From assembly GCA_036389455.1 (NCBI GenBank), contig DASVPW010000041.1, forward strand, positions 1-64,000: 64,000 nt of DNA, read 5' to 3'. The DNA comes from JAJKJG01 sp036389455. GTDB taxonomy: Bacteria; Pseudomonadota; Alphaproteobacteria; Rhizobiales; Beijerinckiaceae. Below the pieces are notes generated by a model. The model did no database searches. It was not told where the DNA came from and saw only the letters and a list, made by a program, of their open reading frames with translations. Positions 8,564 to 21,518 of the stretch are shown here, piece by piece (the stretch's first letter is position 1; each line of letters begins with the position of its first letter). The position numbers and the translations under genes are program-made.

Positions 8564-9565
8564 ATGCCGCCGCTCTCTGTCCTCGACCTCTCCTTCGTGA
8601 CCTCGGGCACGCCGCCGAGCGCGGCGCTGCGCAACACCCTCGACCTCGCCCGCCACGCCGACGCTCTCGGGTACACGCGCTACTGGGTCGCCGAGCACCA
8701 CAACCTGCCCTCGGTCGCGAGTCCCGCGCCCGAGATCATGATCGGGCAGATCGCGGCCGTGACGGAGCGCATCCGGGTCGGCTCCGGCGGCGTCATGCTG
8801 CCGAACCATGCGCCCCTCGTGGTGGCGGAGCGGTTCAAGACCCTGGAGGCCCTGTTCCCGGGCCGGATCGACCTTGGGGTCGGGCGCGCGCCCGGCACCG
8901 ACCAGGTCACGGCCTTCGCGCTGCGGCGCCTCCACGAGCAGCGCGGCGACGACTTCCTGGAGCGCCTGCAGGAGCTCGTCTTCTGGGACCGGGGATTCCC
9001 CGAAGGCCACCCGTTCCGCCGGATCGAGGCGATGCCCTCGGACGCACCCCTGCCGCCGATCTGGATCCTCGGGTCGAGCGACTACGGCGGGCGGCTCGCC
9101 GCCAACATCGGCTGCGGCTTCGCCTTCGCGCACCACTTCGCGTCTTTCGATGCGGCTGCGGTCATGCGGATGTACCGCGACGGCTACAACCCGGCGGGCT
9201 TTAATGAGCGCCCCCACGCCATCCTCGCCGTCGCCGTGGTCTGCGCCGACACGGACGCCGAGGCCGAGCGCCTCGCTTCCAGCATCGACCTCAACTGGCT
9301 GCGCCGCGAGCACGGCGAGTACGCGCCCCTGCCAAGCCCGGAGGAGGCCGCCGCCTTCCCCTACACCGACGCCGACCGCGCCCGCATCGCGAAGAACCGC
9401 GCCCGCCTCTTCGTCGGCGCGCCCGAGACCGTGAAGGCGAAGCTCTCCGCGATGGTCGAGGCGAGCGGCGCCGACGAGGTCATGGTCACCTCGGCGATCT
9501 ACGATCACGAGGCGAGGAAGCGCTCCTACGAACTCCTCATGAGGGCATTCGGCGACGGCGCATGA
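8564..9565 (+). CDS. LLM-class flavin-dependent oxidoreductase
   Basis: This 333-residue luciferase-like monooxygenase homologue would use reduced FMN to oxidise an unknown small molecule. It begins LSVLDLSFVTSGT, then has YWVAEHHNLPSVASPAPEIMI and VGSGGVMLPNHAPLVVAERFKTLEALFPGRIDLGVGRAPGTD, the conserved core of the MsnO8-like subgroup. The C-terminus (VGAPETVKAKL...GADEVMVTSAIYDHEARKRSYELL) is also typical, and the length is normal. It probably shares a transcript with the dehydrogenase 8 bp upstream. Confidence 0.88.
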   Translation: MPPLSVLDLSFVTSGTPPSAALRNTLDLARHADALGYTRYWVAEHHNLPSVASPAPEIMIGQIAAVTERIRVGSGGVMLPNHAPLVVAERFKTLEALFPGRIDLGVGRAPGTDQVTAFALRRLHEQRGDDFLERLQELVFWDRGFPEGHPFRRIEAMPSDAPLPPIWILGSSDYGGRLAANIGCGFAFAHHFASFDAAAVMRMYRDGYNPAGFNERPHAILAVAVVCADTDAEAERLASSIDLNWLRREHGEYAPLPSPEEAAAFPYTDADRARIAKNRARLFVGAPETVKAKLSAMVEASGADEVMVTSAIYDHEARKRSYELLMRAFGDGA

Positions 9566-9679
9566 TCGGCCCGCCGGCGATCACAACCTCGCGTGCCCGC
9601 GCGCAGATGGGCCGGGGAGTTTTCGGACGGTCGGCGAAGGACTAAGATCGGTGGTCCCGGCCCGTTTCGGGGAGCTCCG

Positions 9680-10093
9680 ATGACTACTTCCGACCTCTCC
9701 ACCGTGTGGGCGCCGCGCCTGCTCAGCGTGCTCCGCATCGTCGCGGCGCTGATCTTCCTGGAGCACGGCACCCAGAAGCTGCTCGGCTTTCCACCCTCGC
9801 CCAATCCGGCGCCCGCGATGCTGTCGCTGTCCTGGTTCGCCGGCGTCCTCGAGCTCGTCGGCGGCGCGCTGCTTACGGTCGGCCTGTTCACCCGGCCGGT
9901 GGCCTTCATCCTCTCCGGCGAGATGGCCTTCGCCTACTGGATCGGGCATGCGCCGGCGAGCTTCTACCCGATCCTGAACCGCGGCGACGCGGCGATCCTC
10001 TACTGCTTCGTCTTTCTCTACATGGCCGCGGCCGGCGGCGGCCCTTGGAGCCTCGACGCCATGATGGGGGACCGCTCCCGCAGGTCGGCCTGA
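9680..10093 (+). CDS. DoxX family membrane protein
   Basis: The 137-residue protein has four hydrophobic helices and the DoxX signature FLEHGTQKLLGFP in the first helix region, followed by ELVGGALLTVGLFTRPVAFILSGEMAFAYW. DoxX proteins are inner-membrane proteins linked to redox or sulfur chemistry, but this one has no such neighbours. ATG 9680 follows GGGGAGCTCCG. It ends 20 bp before the stop of the convergent dppF-like gene. Confidence 0.85.
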   Translation: MTTSDLSTVWAPRLLSVLRIVAALIFLEHGTQKLLGFPPSPNPAPAMLSLSWFAGVLELVGGALLTVGLFTRPVAFILSGEMAFAYWIGHAPASFYPILNRGDAAILYCFVFLYMAAAGGGPWSLDAMMGDRSRRSA

Positions 10094-10113
10094 GGGCCGG
10101 CTCAACTCGGCGA

Positions 10114-11139
10114 TCAGTGCGGCCGCGGCGCGGCGCGCACTCCGCCGAGCGGGTTCTCCGCCGGGGCGAGGTCGTGCAGGTGGCAGGCCGCGAGGTGGCC
10201 GATCACGAGCGGCCGCAGGGGCGGCTCCTCGCTGCGGCAGCGCTCGAAGGCGTAGGGGCAGCGGGTGTGGAAGCGGCAGCCTTTCGGCGGGTTCACGGGG
10301 CTCGGCACGTCGCCTTTGAGGATGATGCGCTGGCGGCTGGCGCCGGGCTCCGGCACCGGCACGGCCGAGAGCAGCGCCTCGGTGTAGGGGTGCTTCGGCG
10401 CGGCGAAGATCGAGCGCTTCGGCGCGACCTCGACGATCTTGCCGAGATACATCACGGCGACCCGATGGGTCATGTGCTCGACGATGGCGAGGTCGTGGCT
10501 GATGAAGAGGAGGGCGAGGCCGAGCTCCTTCTGCAGGTCCTGCAAGAGGTTCACGATCTGCGCCTTGACCGAGACGTCGAGGGCCGAGACCGCCTCGTCG
10601 CAGACGATGAGGTCGGGCTCGGCCGCGAGCGCCCGGGCGATGCCGATGCGCTGGCGCTGGCCGCCGGAGAACTCGTGTGGCCAGCGGTTCACGGCGTCGC
10701 GGGGCAGCCGCACCGTGTCCATCAGCTTCGCGACCTTCTCGTCGAGGTCGGTAGCGGATTTCGCGAGGCCGAAGTTGCGGATCGGCTCGGCCAGGATGTC
10801 GCGCACGCGCATGCGCGGGTTGAGGCTGGAGAACGGGTCCTGGAAGACGACCTGCACGCGCCGGCGCAAGGGGCGCAGAGCATCGGCCGAGAGGTCGTCG
10901 ATGCGCCGCCCGTCGAGCATCACCTGGCCGGCGGTGATGTCGAAGAGCCGCAGGATCGCGCGTCCGACCGTCGACTTGCCGCAGCCCGATTCGCCGACGA
11001 GGGCCAGGGTCTCGCCCCTCTCGACGTGGAACGACACGCCGTCGACCGCATAGACGAAGGCCTTCGGGCCGGAGAGAAACCCGCCGCCCAAAGGAAAGTG
11101 CTTCTTGAGGTCGTTGACCTCTAGGAGCGGCGCGCTCAT
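10114..11139 (-). CDS. Dipeptide/oligopeptide ABC transporter ATPase (DppF-like)
   Basis: This is a 341-residue ATPase. Motifs are Walker A GESGCGKST, Q-loop QDPFSSLNPR, signature FSGGQRQRIGIARALA, Walker B LIVCDEAVSALD and the H-loop SHD. The C-terminal oligopeptide-transporter tail contains the Fe-S-type Cys pattern CRFHTRCPYAFERC...C, typical of DppF/OppF. It pairs with the DppD-like ATPase encoded at 11408-12397. A 268-bp gap filled by a palindromic repeat separates the two, so it may be less tightly coupled than the rest of the operon. Confidence 0.92.
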   Translation of the reverse strand: MSAPLLEVNDLKKHFPLGGGFLSGPKAFVYAVDGVSFHVERGETLALVGESGCGKSTVGRAILRLFDITAGQVMLDGRRIDDLSADALRPLRRRVQVVFQDPFSSLNPRMRVRDILAEPIRNFGLAKSATDLDEKVAKLMDTVRLPRDAVNRWPHEFSGGQRQRIGIARALAAEPDLIVCDEAVSALDVSVKAQIVNLLQDLQKELGLALLFISHDLAIVEHMTHRVAVMYLGKIVEVAPKRSIFAAPKHPYTEALLSAVPVPEPGASRQRIILKGDVPSPVNPPKGCRFHTRCPYAFERCRSEEPPLRPLVIGHLAACHLHDLAPAENPLGGVRAAPRPH

Positions 11140-11153
11140 GCGGCGGCCCCGTT

Positions 11154-11374
11154 CTCCCTCCCCCCGCGCGCGAAGCGCGTGGTGGGGAGGGGTAGGGGTG
11201 GGGGGTGGCTCCCCGAGGCTGGCTCTTCGGCTTTTCGCGCGGTGTCGACGGGTGCTCGCGTTGCGAGCCGCATCTTCGTCCTCGAAGGTTCGCTAGGTGG
11301 AGCCACCCCCCACCCCGCTCGGCTTCGCCGAGTCGGCCCTCCCCGCCACGCGCTCCGCGCGCGGGGGGAGGGAG
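11154..11374. repeat. Large inverted repeat between two transporter ATPase genes
   Basis: The left arm (about 11154-11212) reads CTCCCTCCCCCCGCGCGCG... to GGGGGGTGGCTCC, and the right arm (about 11298-11374) is its imperfect reverse complement, GGAGCCACCCCCCACCCC... to GGGGGGAGGGAG. The arms carry internal small palindromes (GCGCGCGAAGCGCGT; CTCGGCTTCGCCGAG). The central 85 bases show no gene. There is no transposase gene, so this is a dispersed palindromic element rather than an IS. In RNA it would fold into a very stable structure and may trim expression of the downstream dppF-like gene. Confidence 0.7.
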
Positions 11375-11407
11375 AGACACGCGTTCTCTGAAGGAGAAAG
11401 ATCGCGC

Positions 11408-12397
11408 TCATGCCGCCACCGCCTCCCGCAGAGCGTAATGGCAGGCGGCCGTATGGCCGGGCGCCTTCAAGGCGAGCGCAGGGGCGACCTCGCGGCACAG
11501 CTCCGTGCCGTACGGGCAGCGGCCGGCGAAGACGCAGCCGCGGATGCGGGCCTTCAGGCTCGGCACGAGGCCCGGGATCTCGGAGAGGCGCGTTTCCTCG
11601 CCGGATAGCGACGAACCGAGCTTCGGCACGGCCCCGAGAAGCCCCTGGGTGTAGGGATGGCGCGGCGAGCGGAACAATTCCCGGACGGGCGCTTCCTCGA
11701 CCTTCCTGCCGGCGTACATGACCATCACCCGCTCGGCGACTTCGGCCACGACGCCGAGGTCATGCGTGATGAGCACGATCGCGGCGCCGATGCGGCGCTT
11801 CAAGTCGCGCATGAGGTCGAGGATCTGGGCCTGGATCGTGACGTCCAGGGCCGTCGTCGGCTCATCGGCGATGAGGAGCTTCGGGTTGCAGGCCAAGGCC
11901 ATGGCGATCATGACCCGCTGGCGCATGCCGCCGGAGAGCTGGTGCGGGTATTCGGACAGGCGCCGGCGCGCCTCGGGGATGCCGACGAGGGTCAGCATCT
12001 CGAAGGCGCGCTCCTGGGCGGCGCGGCGGTCGAGACCCTCGTGCAGGCTGAGCGTCTCCCGGAGCTGCCAGCCGATGGTGAGCACCGGGTTGAGGCTCGT
12101 CATCGGCTCCTGGAAGATCATGCTGATGTCGTTGCCGCGGATGTCCCGCATGGTGCGCTCGGGGAGCTTGAGAAGATCGCGGCCGGCGAAGCGGATCGCT
12201 CCTGCGATCTTGCCCGGCGGCTCGGGGACGAGGCGCAGGATGGAGTTCGCCGTCACCGACTTGCCGCAGCCCGACTCTCCGACGATCGCCAGGGTCTCGC
12301 CCTCGTCGACCGTGAATGACACGCCGTCGACGGCGCGGTTGACGCCCTCGGGGGTGCGGAAGTGGGTCTGGAGGTTCTCGACCTCGAGGAGAGCCAC
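11408..12397 (-). CDS. Dipeptide/oligopeptide ABC transporter ATPase (DppD-like)
   Basis: This 329-residue ATPase starts with GTG at 12397, directly abutting the stop of the DppC-like permease (TGA then GTG, no gap). Motifs are Walker A GESGCGKS, Q-loop QEPMTSLNP, signature LSGGMRQRVMIAMALA, Walker B LLIADEPTTALD, the H-loop THD and the C-terminal Cys-rich tail RGCVFAGRCPYGTELC. It forms the ATPase heterodimer with the DppF-like protein for uptake of peptides or related solutes. Confidence 0.92.
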   Translation of the reverse strand: MALLEVENLQTHFRTPEGVNRAVDGVSFTVDEGETLAIVGESGCGKSVTANSILRLVPEPPGKIAGAIRFAGRDLLKLPERTMRDIRGNDISMIFQEPMTSLNPVLTIGWQLRETLSLHEGLDRRAAQERAFEMLTLVGIPEARRRLSEYPHQLSGGMRQRVMIAMALACNPKLLIADEPTTALDVTIQAQILDLMRDLKRRIGAAIVLITHDLGVVAEVAERVMVMYAGRKVEEAPVRELFRSPRHPYTQGLLGAVPKLGSSLSGEETRLSEIPGLVPSLKARIRGCVFAGRCPYGTELCREVAPALALKAPGHTAACHYALREAVAA

Positions 12398-13318
12398 TCA
12401 GACCTCCTTCGCCATGCGCGGATCGAGCGCGTCGCGCAGGCCGTCCCCGAGGAGGTTCACGGCGAGCACGGTGACGGAGAGGAACACGGCGGGGAAGAAC
12501 ACGATGTAGGGCTTCACCTGCCAGAGCGCGCGGCCCTCGGCCATGATGTTGCCCCAGGACGGGACGGTCGGCGGGACGCCGGCGCCGATGAACGACAGGA
12601 TCGCCTCGATGATCATGGCCGAGGCGCAGATGTAGGTCGCCTGCACGGTCAGCGGCGCAAGCGTGTTCGGCAGGATGTGGCGCAACATGATCATCGGCGT
12701 GCGCGTGCCGGCCGCGACCGCGGCGTCGACGTAAGGCTGCTCGCGGAGCGACAGCACCACGCCGCGCACGAGGCGCGCGACGCGCGGCACCTCCGCGATC
12801 GTGATCGCGACGATCACATTGCCGACGCTGCCGCGTGTCAGGGCCATGAGGGCAACGGCGAGGAGGATGGGCGGGATCGACATCAGCCCGTCCATGATCC
12901 GCATGATGATGGCGTCGGCCCAGCGGACGAACCCCGAGAAGAGGCCGATCGTAAGACCGGTGAGGGAGGCGAGGATCGCGACCGCGAAGCCGACGGAGAG
13001 CGACACGCGCGCGCCGAAAACGACGCGGGAGTAGATGTCGCGTCCGAGCATGTCGGTGCCGAACCAATAGAGCGCGGAAGGCTCGCGCGTGCGCCGGTGC
13101 GTCGCGAGCGTGGTCGGATCGACGGTCCACAGATACGGCGCGAGCACTGCCATCAGCAGCATGACCAAGACCAGCGCGCCACCGATGGCGATCGCCGGGT
13201 AGCGCCTGAGGAAGCCGATCACGCCGCGGCGCGGCTTCGCGGCTGGCAGGATGTCGGGCAGTTCCGGCGCAACCGCGATGTCCTGCGGCGCGGGCACGGC
13301 AAGGACGGGCGCGTTCAA
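12398..13318 (-). CDS. Dipeptide/oligopeptide ABC transporter permease (DppC-like)
   Basis: This 306-residue permease carries the OppC N-terminal domain (about 1-85: RYPAIAIGGALVLVMLLMAVLAPYLW, then the conserved FGTDMLGRDIYSRVVFGAR). The transport domain has the EAA-like AAVAAGTRTPMIMLRHILPN. The best start is TTG at 13318, overlapping the stop of the DppB-like gene (TTGA). A frame reaching back to 14269 reads through dppB in another frame and is rejected. The membrane topology is that of a standard six-helix DppC. Confidence 0.88.
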   Translation of the reverse strand: MNAPVLAVPAPQDIAVAPELPDILPAAKPRRGVIGFLRRYPAIAIGGALVLVMLLMAVLAPYLWTVDPTTLATHRRTREPSALYWFGTDMLGRDIYSRVVFGARVSLSVGFAVAILASLTGLTIGLFSGFVRWADAIIMRIMDGLMSIPPILLAVALMALTRGSVGNVIVAITIAEVPRVARLVRGVVLSLREQPYVDAAVAAGTRTPMIMLRHILPNTLAPLTVQATYICASAMIIEAILSFIGAGVPPTVPSWGNIMAEGRALWQVKPYIVFFPAVFLSVTVLAVNLLGDGLRDALDPRMAKEV

Positions 13319-14256
13319 TAGCGGATCCTCGGATCGAGGACAGTGTAGAGGAGGTCGATCGCGAGGTTCACGATCACATAGACGAAGCTGAAGAGCAGCA
13401 CGACGCCTTGGATGACGGGATAGTCGCGGCGCAGGATCGCATCGATCGTCAGGCGGCCGAGGCCGGGGATGACGAAGACGCTCTCGGTCACGACGCCGCC
13501 GCCGATGAGGAAGGCGATGCCGATACCGATCACCGTGACGATCGGGACCGCGGCGTTCTTGAGCGCATGCACGAACAGGATCGCCCGCTGGCCGAGGCCC
13601 TTGGCGCGCGCGGTCTTGATGTAGTCCTGACTCAGCACCTCGAGCATGGTCGCGCGCGTGATGCGGGCGATGAGCGCGATGTAGACGCAGCCGAGCGCAA
13701 AGGCAGGCAGGATGAGATTCTGCAGCCAGGGCCAGACGCCCTGCGACAGCGGCGTGTAGCCCTGGACGGGCAACCAATCGAGCTGGAGCGCGAACACGTA
13801 AGCGAGGAGATAAGCGAGCACGAAGACGGGGACCGAAAAGCCGAAGACCGCAAAGGCCATGATCAGCCGGTCGATCCAGCTGCCGGCCTTCCAGGCCGCG
13901 AGCACGCCCATGGGCACCGCGATCACGATCGCGAGGCACACGGAAACAAGCATCAGCGACACGGTGGGCCCGATGCGCTGCTCGATCATCGACCAGACCG
14001 GCAGGTTGGTGAAGATCGAGGTGCCCATGTCGCCCTGGAGGATGCGGAAAAACCACTCGCCGAAGCGCACCAGGAAGGGCCGGTCGAGCCCGAGGCTCTG
14101 GCGGATGCGCTCGACGTCCGCAGGACTCGCCTGATCGCCCGCAATCACCGCGGCCGGATCGCCCGGCGCGATGTAGAGCAGGCTGAACACGAACAGCGCG
14201 ACCACCGCCATAACGGGGATGGTCGCAAGGATGCGGCGGAGGACGTAGCCGAGCAT
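13315..14256 (-). CDS. Dipeptide/oligopeptide ABC transporter permease (DppB-like)
   Basis: This 313-residue permease begins MLGYVLRRILATIPVMAVVALFVFSLLYIAPGDPA, the classic DppB/OppB N-terminus. The C-terminal EAA region is DYIKTARAKGLGQRAILFVHALKNA, and it ends TVLDPRIRY, also typical. It is the first permease after the binding-protein gene, from which a palindromic repeat separates it, and it overlaps the DppC-like start. Confidence 0.92.
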   Translation of the reverse strand: MLGYVLRRILATIPVMAVVALFVFSLLYIAPGDPAAVIAGDQASPADVERIRQSLGLDRPFLVRFGEWFFRILQGDMGTSIFTNLPVWSMIEQRIGPTVSLMLVSVCLAIVIAVPMGVLAAWKAGSWIDRLIMAFAVFGFSVPVFVLAYLLAYVFALQLDWLPVQGYTPLSQGVWPWLQNLILPAFALGCVYIALIARITRATMLEVLSQDYIKTARAKGLGQRAILFVHALKNAAVPIVTVIGIGIAFLIGGGVVTESVFVIPGLGRLTIDAILRRDYPVIQGVVLLFSFVYVIVNLAIDLLYTVLDPRIRY

Positions 14257-14271
14257 CTATCGCTCTCACGA

Positions 14272-14375
14272 GTCATCCCGGGGCGGCCCGAAGGGCCGAA
14301 CCCGGGATCCACAGCTGGGTGCCACGCGTGGAGCTTGGGTCCCGGGTTCGCGCATGGGGCACGCCCCGGGATGAC
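14272..14375. repeat. GTCATCCCGGGG palindromic repeat
   Basis: A perfect 14-bp inverted repeat (GTCATCCCGGGGCG at 14272-14285 and CGCCCCGGGATGAC at 14362-14375) encloses further pairing arms such as CGAACCCGGGATCC and TCCCGGGTTCG. It fills the gap between the binding-protein and DppB-like genes. Similar arms recur at 25669-25775 and, in variant form, at 29818-29843 and 35318-35409. A stem here in the transcript would fit the common pattern of higher expression of binding protein than permease. Confidence 0.75.
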
Positions 14376-14405
14376 CGTGGGACTGGTCCTTCAACAGTCC
14401 GAGCC

Positions 14406-16010
14406 TCACGCCGTCTTCGACACGCCCCAGAAGAACGGGATCGGGCCCTTGCCGACGCCGGCCACGTTCTTGCGCCAGGCCTGGTAGGTGAGGAAGAAGC
14501 CGGTCGGCGCGTAGACGACGTTGTCGAGCGCAGCCTTGTTGAGCCGGCGCGCGGCGGCCTTCTCCTCCTCCAGGTTCTTGGCGTCGAACCAGGCGGTGAC
14601 TTCCTTCTCGACCTCCGGCACGTTCGGCCAGCCGAACCAGGCGCCGTCGCCCTGGGCGCGGATGGCGATGTAGACGGCCGGGTTGATGCAATCCGAGCCC
14701 GCGTGCCAGGAGTGGAACATCGCCCAGCCTCCCTGTCCCGGAGGCGACTTCTGGGCCCGGCGCTGCCCGGTCGTGCCCCAGTCGGTCGCGACGAAGTCGA
14801 CGTTCATGCCGATGCGCTTCAACAGCTCGGCGGTCACGTCGCCCTGTCCCTTCGTGATCGGCTGGTCCTGCGCCACGATGCAGGTGACGGGCTGGTTCGT
14901 GTAGCCGCTCTCGGCGAGAAGCCTCTTCGCGCCTTCGATGTCGCGCTTGCCTTTGAGGATCTCGCCGCCTTCCTCGTTGTAGAGCGGCGTGCCGGGCGTG
15001 AAAAAGCCGGGCAGGGGCTTCCAGAGATTGTTGTCGTCGCCCACGAGGGCCCGCATGTACTCTTCCTGATCGAGCGCCATGAGGACCGCGCGGCGCGCCC
15101 GCACGTCGTTGAAGGGCGGGTGCAGGTGGTTCATGCGGAAGGTGCCGATGTTGCCGAGCGGATCGGCGATATCGACCGCGACGTTGCGGTTCTTCTTGAG
15201 CACCGGCACGAGGTCGGAGATCGGGTTCTCCCACCAGTCGACCTCGCCGTTCTGCAGCGCCGCCGAGGCGGTGCCGGGATCGGGCATGATGATCCACTCG
15301 ATGCGGTCGACGAGCATCTGCTTGCCGCCGGCAAGCCACGAGGCCGGCTCGTTGCGCGGCAGGTAATCCGGATTCTTCTCGAACACGGCCTTCGCGCCCG
15401 GCACCCATTCGTTCTTCACGAACTTCATCGGACCCGAGCCGACGTACTCGTCGATCTGCTTGAACGGATCGGTCTTCGCGATGCGCTCCGGCATGATGAA
15501 CGCCATCGGCGTCGAGTTCTTGGCGAGCGCGAGCTGCATCTTGGGATAGGGCTTCGACAGCACCCATTTGAAGGTGCGGTCGTCGACGGCCGTGAGCTCC
15601 TTCTGGACCGCCTTGAGCATGAGGCCGAGCGGATCGCGTGCGCACCAGCGCGTGAGGCTTGCGACCACGTCCTTCGAGCGCACCGGCTCGCCGTCGTGGA
15701 ACTTGAGGTTTGGCCTGAGCTTGAAGGTCCAGACCAAACCGTCGTCCGTGACCTCCTCCGATTCGACCATCTGGCGCTGGGGCTGGAGCTTATCGTCGAA
15801 GCCGTAGAGGGTATCCCACACCAGCACCGCGGCGTTGCGGACGACGTACTGGGTGCCCCAGATCGGGTCGAAGTTGGCAAGGTTCGCCTGCGGCACGAAG
15901 CGCAGCGTCCGCGCCGCCGCCCCTTGCGCGACTGCCGGCATCGGGAAGCCGCGGCTCCCCGCCAGCACGCCTGCGCCTGCGATTCCCTTCAGAAGAGTCC
16001 TGCGATCCAT
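14406..16010 (-). CDS. Dipeptide/oligopeptide ABC transporter substrate-binding protein (Tat signal)
   Basis: The 534-residue protein is a family 5 extracellular solute-binding protein (SBP_bac_5). The N-terminus DRRTLLKGIAGAGVLAG is a twin-arginine signal with cleavage likely after AVAQ or AQGAAA. The mature part has RFVPQANLANFDPIWGTQYVVRNAAVLVWDTLYG and the typical GLVWTFKLRPNLKFHDGEPVRSKDVVASL. It is the first gene of the minus-strand importer operon. Ligand specificity cannot be read from sequence: peptides, nickel, sugars or glutathione are all known for this family. Confidence 0.9.
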   Translation of the reverse strand: MDRRTLLKGIAGAGVLAGSRGFPMPAVAQGAAARTLRFVPQANLANFDPIWGTQYVVRNAAVLVWDTLYGFDDKLQPQRQMVESEEVTDDGLVWTFKLRPNLKFHDGEPVRSKDVVASLTRWCARDPLGLMLKAVQKELTAVDDRTFKWVLSKPYPKMQLALAKNSTPMAFIMPERIAKTDPFKQIDEYVGSGPMKFVKNEWVPGAKAVFEKNPDYLPRNEPASWLAGGKQMLVDRIEWIIMPDPGTASAALQNGEVDWWENPISDLVPVLKKNRNVAVDIADPLGNIGTFRMNHLHPPFNDVRARRAVLMALDQEEYMRALVGDDNNLWKPLPGFFTPGTPLYNEEGGEILKGKRDIEGAKRLLAESGYTNQPVTCIVAQDQPITKGQGDVTAELLKRIGMNVDFVATDWGTTGQRRAQKSPPGQGGWAMFHSWHAGSDCINPAVYIAIRAQGDGAWFGWPNVPEVEKEVTAWFDAKNLEEEKAAARRLNKAALDNVVYAPTGFFLTYQAWRKNVAGVGKGPIPFFWGVSKTA

Positions 16011-16146
16011 GGCTCTTGTCTCCCGCTTGTGACGCCTCGCCGGCCAGTCTGCCCAACTCTTCGGCGCTTTGCGAGAGGGATCGCGGCCAAACGCGCCGGA
16101 GCCGGGCGGCCCGGCATCTTCCCAGCACGGCTCATGCCATGCGGAA

Positions 16147-17343
<1,197 letters not shown>

Positions 17344-17465
17344 CGAGACTTTGGCTCCGGCAATGGCTCAAGAGAGCATGAAGGTCTGAGCGTCCGGTAA
17401 ATGCCGGGTTAGGCGAATTCTAATCAAAGGCCGCGAAACTGGGATGAAGCGGATTCCGGCGGCCC

Positions 17466-20198
<2,733 letters not shown>

Positions 20199-20233
20199 GC
20201 GGGGGGAACCGATCCTCCGTTGCGGGCGGAGAG

Positions 20234-20266
20234 CACCCTCGCGGCCTTCCGCCCGAGGGGAGGGTG
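20234..20266. terminator. Possible bidirectional terminator hairpin
   Basis: CACCCTC at 20234-20240 pairs with GAGGGTG at 20260-20266 in the 73-bp gap between the convergent hybrid kinase and cheZ genes. No T-run follows on either strand, so this is a hairpin in the right place rather than a canonical intrinsic terminator. Confidence 0.35.
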
Positions 20267-20271
20267 ATCCC

Positions 20272-20853
20272 TCACCCGAACAGCTTGTCGATGTCGCCCT
20301 GGGCGATGCCCCGGCCCTCGGCCGCGGGGCCGTTGATGAGGAGCGCCTCGCGGCGGGCGTCGCGGCGGGCGTCCTCGGGGTCGGCGGCCTCGGCCGAGTC
20401 GCGGACGTGGAGCGCGCTCGCGAAGCGCCCGAGGCGGCGCTCGAGCTGGCCGAGCGCCTCCGCCACCTTCGAGATGCGCTGGCCGGTGATGTCCTGGAAC
20501 GAGCAGGCCTCGAAGATCGCGAGCATCTTGGCCTCGACCTTAGCACGGTAGCCCTCGAGCGAGTCGTCGTCCGAGCCGAGGATCTCCTCGGCGGCCGCCA
20601 TGATCTCGTGGGTCGCCGACGCGGTTGCCCGGACCACCGTCCCGAGCTCCTCGTTCGCCGTCGGGATGCGGTCGCGGCAGAGCTCGTTGACCCTGAGCGC
20701 GCCGATCTCCTGCTTGATCCGGAGGATGTAGTCGGCGACCGCGGCGAGCTCGCGGACGAGGGCCTTCGCCTCGGGGCCGGATCCTGCGGCAGGATGCGGA
20801 GCGTTGTTGTCGGGCACGGTCTCGCGCGGCGCGCGCGCTGGTGCAGGCGCCAT
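20272..20853 (-). CDS. cheZ: CheZ family protein phosphatase
   Basis: The 193-residue, mostly helical protein removes phosphate from CheY-P. The catalytic signature EACSFQDITGQRI is intact (D121 and Q125, matching the Asp and Gln used by enterobacterial CheZ). The C-terminus ends DIDKLFG, resembling the acidic-hydrophobic tail that tethers CheZ to CheY. I chose ATG 20853, preceded by AAGAGG, over TTG 20859. It lies 42 bp downstream of cheY and is almost certainly co-transcribed with it. CheZ is sporadic in alphaproteobacteria, so the pair is informative about lineage. Confidence 0.9.
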   Translation of the reverse strand: MAPAPARAPRETVPDNNAPHPAAGSGPEAKALVRELAAVADYILRIKQEIGALRVNELCRDRIPTANEELGTVVRATASATHEIMAAAEEILGSDDDSLEGYRAKVEAKMLAIFEACSFQDITGQRISKVAEALGQLERRLGRFASALHVRDSAEAADPEDARRDARREALLINGPAAEGRGIAQGDIDKLFG

Positions 20854-20895
20854 GATCAAACCTCTTGAGGATTAATGCGAAGGAGGCGACGGCGC

Positions 20896-21279
20896 TCAGG
20901 CGCCGCAGACGCCCTCGATCTTGGTCTTCAAAGTCTGGGCATTGAAAGGCTTCACGATATAATTGTTCACGCCGGCTTTCTTCGCCGCAATCACGTTCTC
21001 GGTCTTCGATTCCGCCGTCACCATGATGAAAGGGGTCGAGCGCAGGTTCTCGTCGGCGCGCACGTGGCGCAGGAGCTCGTAGCCGGTCATCGGCTCCATG
21101 TTCCAGTCGGAGATCACGAGCCCGTACTTCTTCTGCTTGAGCTTGGCGAGGGCGGTGGTGCCGTCGGAGGCGTCGTCCACGTCCTCGAAGCCGAGCTGCT
21201 TCAGGAGGTTGCGGATGATGCGCACCATGGTCTGGTAATCGTCCACGACGAGGATCGGCATCGACAGATCAAGGGCCAT
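20896..21279 (-). CDS. cheY: Chemotaxis response regulator CheY
   Basis: This 127-residue single-domain receiver has acidic residues D13 and D14, phospho-acceptor D58 in VISDWNMEPMTG, T88 in VTAES and K110 in YIVKPFNAQTLKTKI. The NMEPMTGYELL loop and the length match CheY. It would bind the flagellar motor switch when phosphorylated. It is the first gene of the cheY-cheZ transcript and lies close to two relay kinases, either of which might also use it. Confidence 0.9.
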   Translation of the reverse strand: MALDLSMPILVVDDYQTMVRIIRNLLKQLGFEDVDDASDGTTALAKLKQKKYGLVISDWNMEPMTGYELLRHVRADENLRSTPFIMVTAESKTENVIAAKKAGVNNYIVKPFNAQTLKTKIEGVCGA

Positions 21280-21518
21280 ACCCCACCTCCACCCGCGGAG
21301 CCGCGCGCGGCTCTCTTGAATAAGGAACCATCTCGCGGTCCAGTCGCGCCGACCCTAGCGGAAGCGCGTTGCGAAGCGGTTAACCGGCGGTGGTGGGCGC
21401 CGCCGCAAGGCGCAGCCGCGGGTGCACGCCGAACGAGCCGCCTGGCTCGCTTGACCGGGCGGAGGGTTTTGGACACAGCTGCGCGCCCTGTTCCCGAGAC
21501 ACCGCCCGCCAGGACCGA

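Noticed and set aside
11154..11374. Insertion sequence
   Set aside because: There is no transposase frame and no target duplication. The structure is a nested palindrome like other dispersed elements.
12398..14269. Long dppC frame reaching back across dppB
   Set aside because: The part beyond 13318 is out of frame with the clear DppB product, and the TTG start overlapping the dppB stop gives a normal DppC length.
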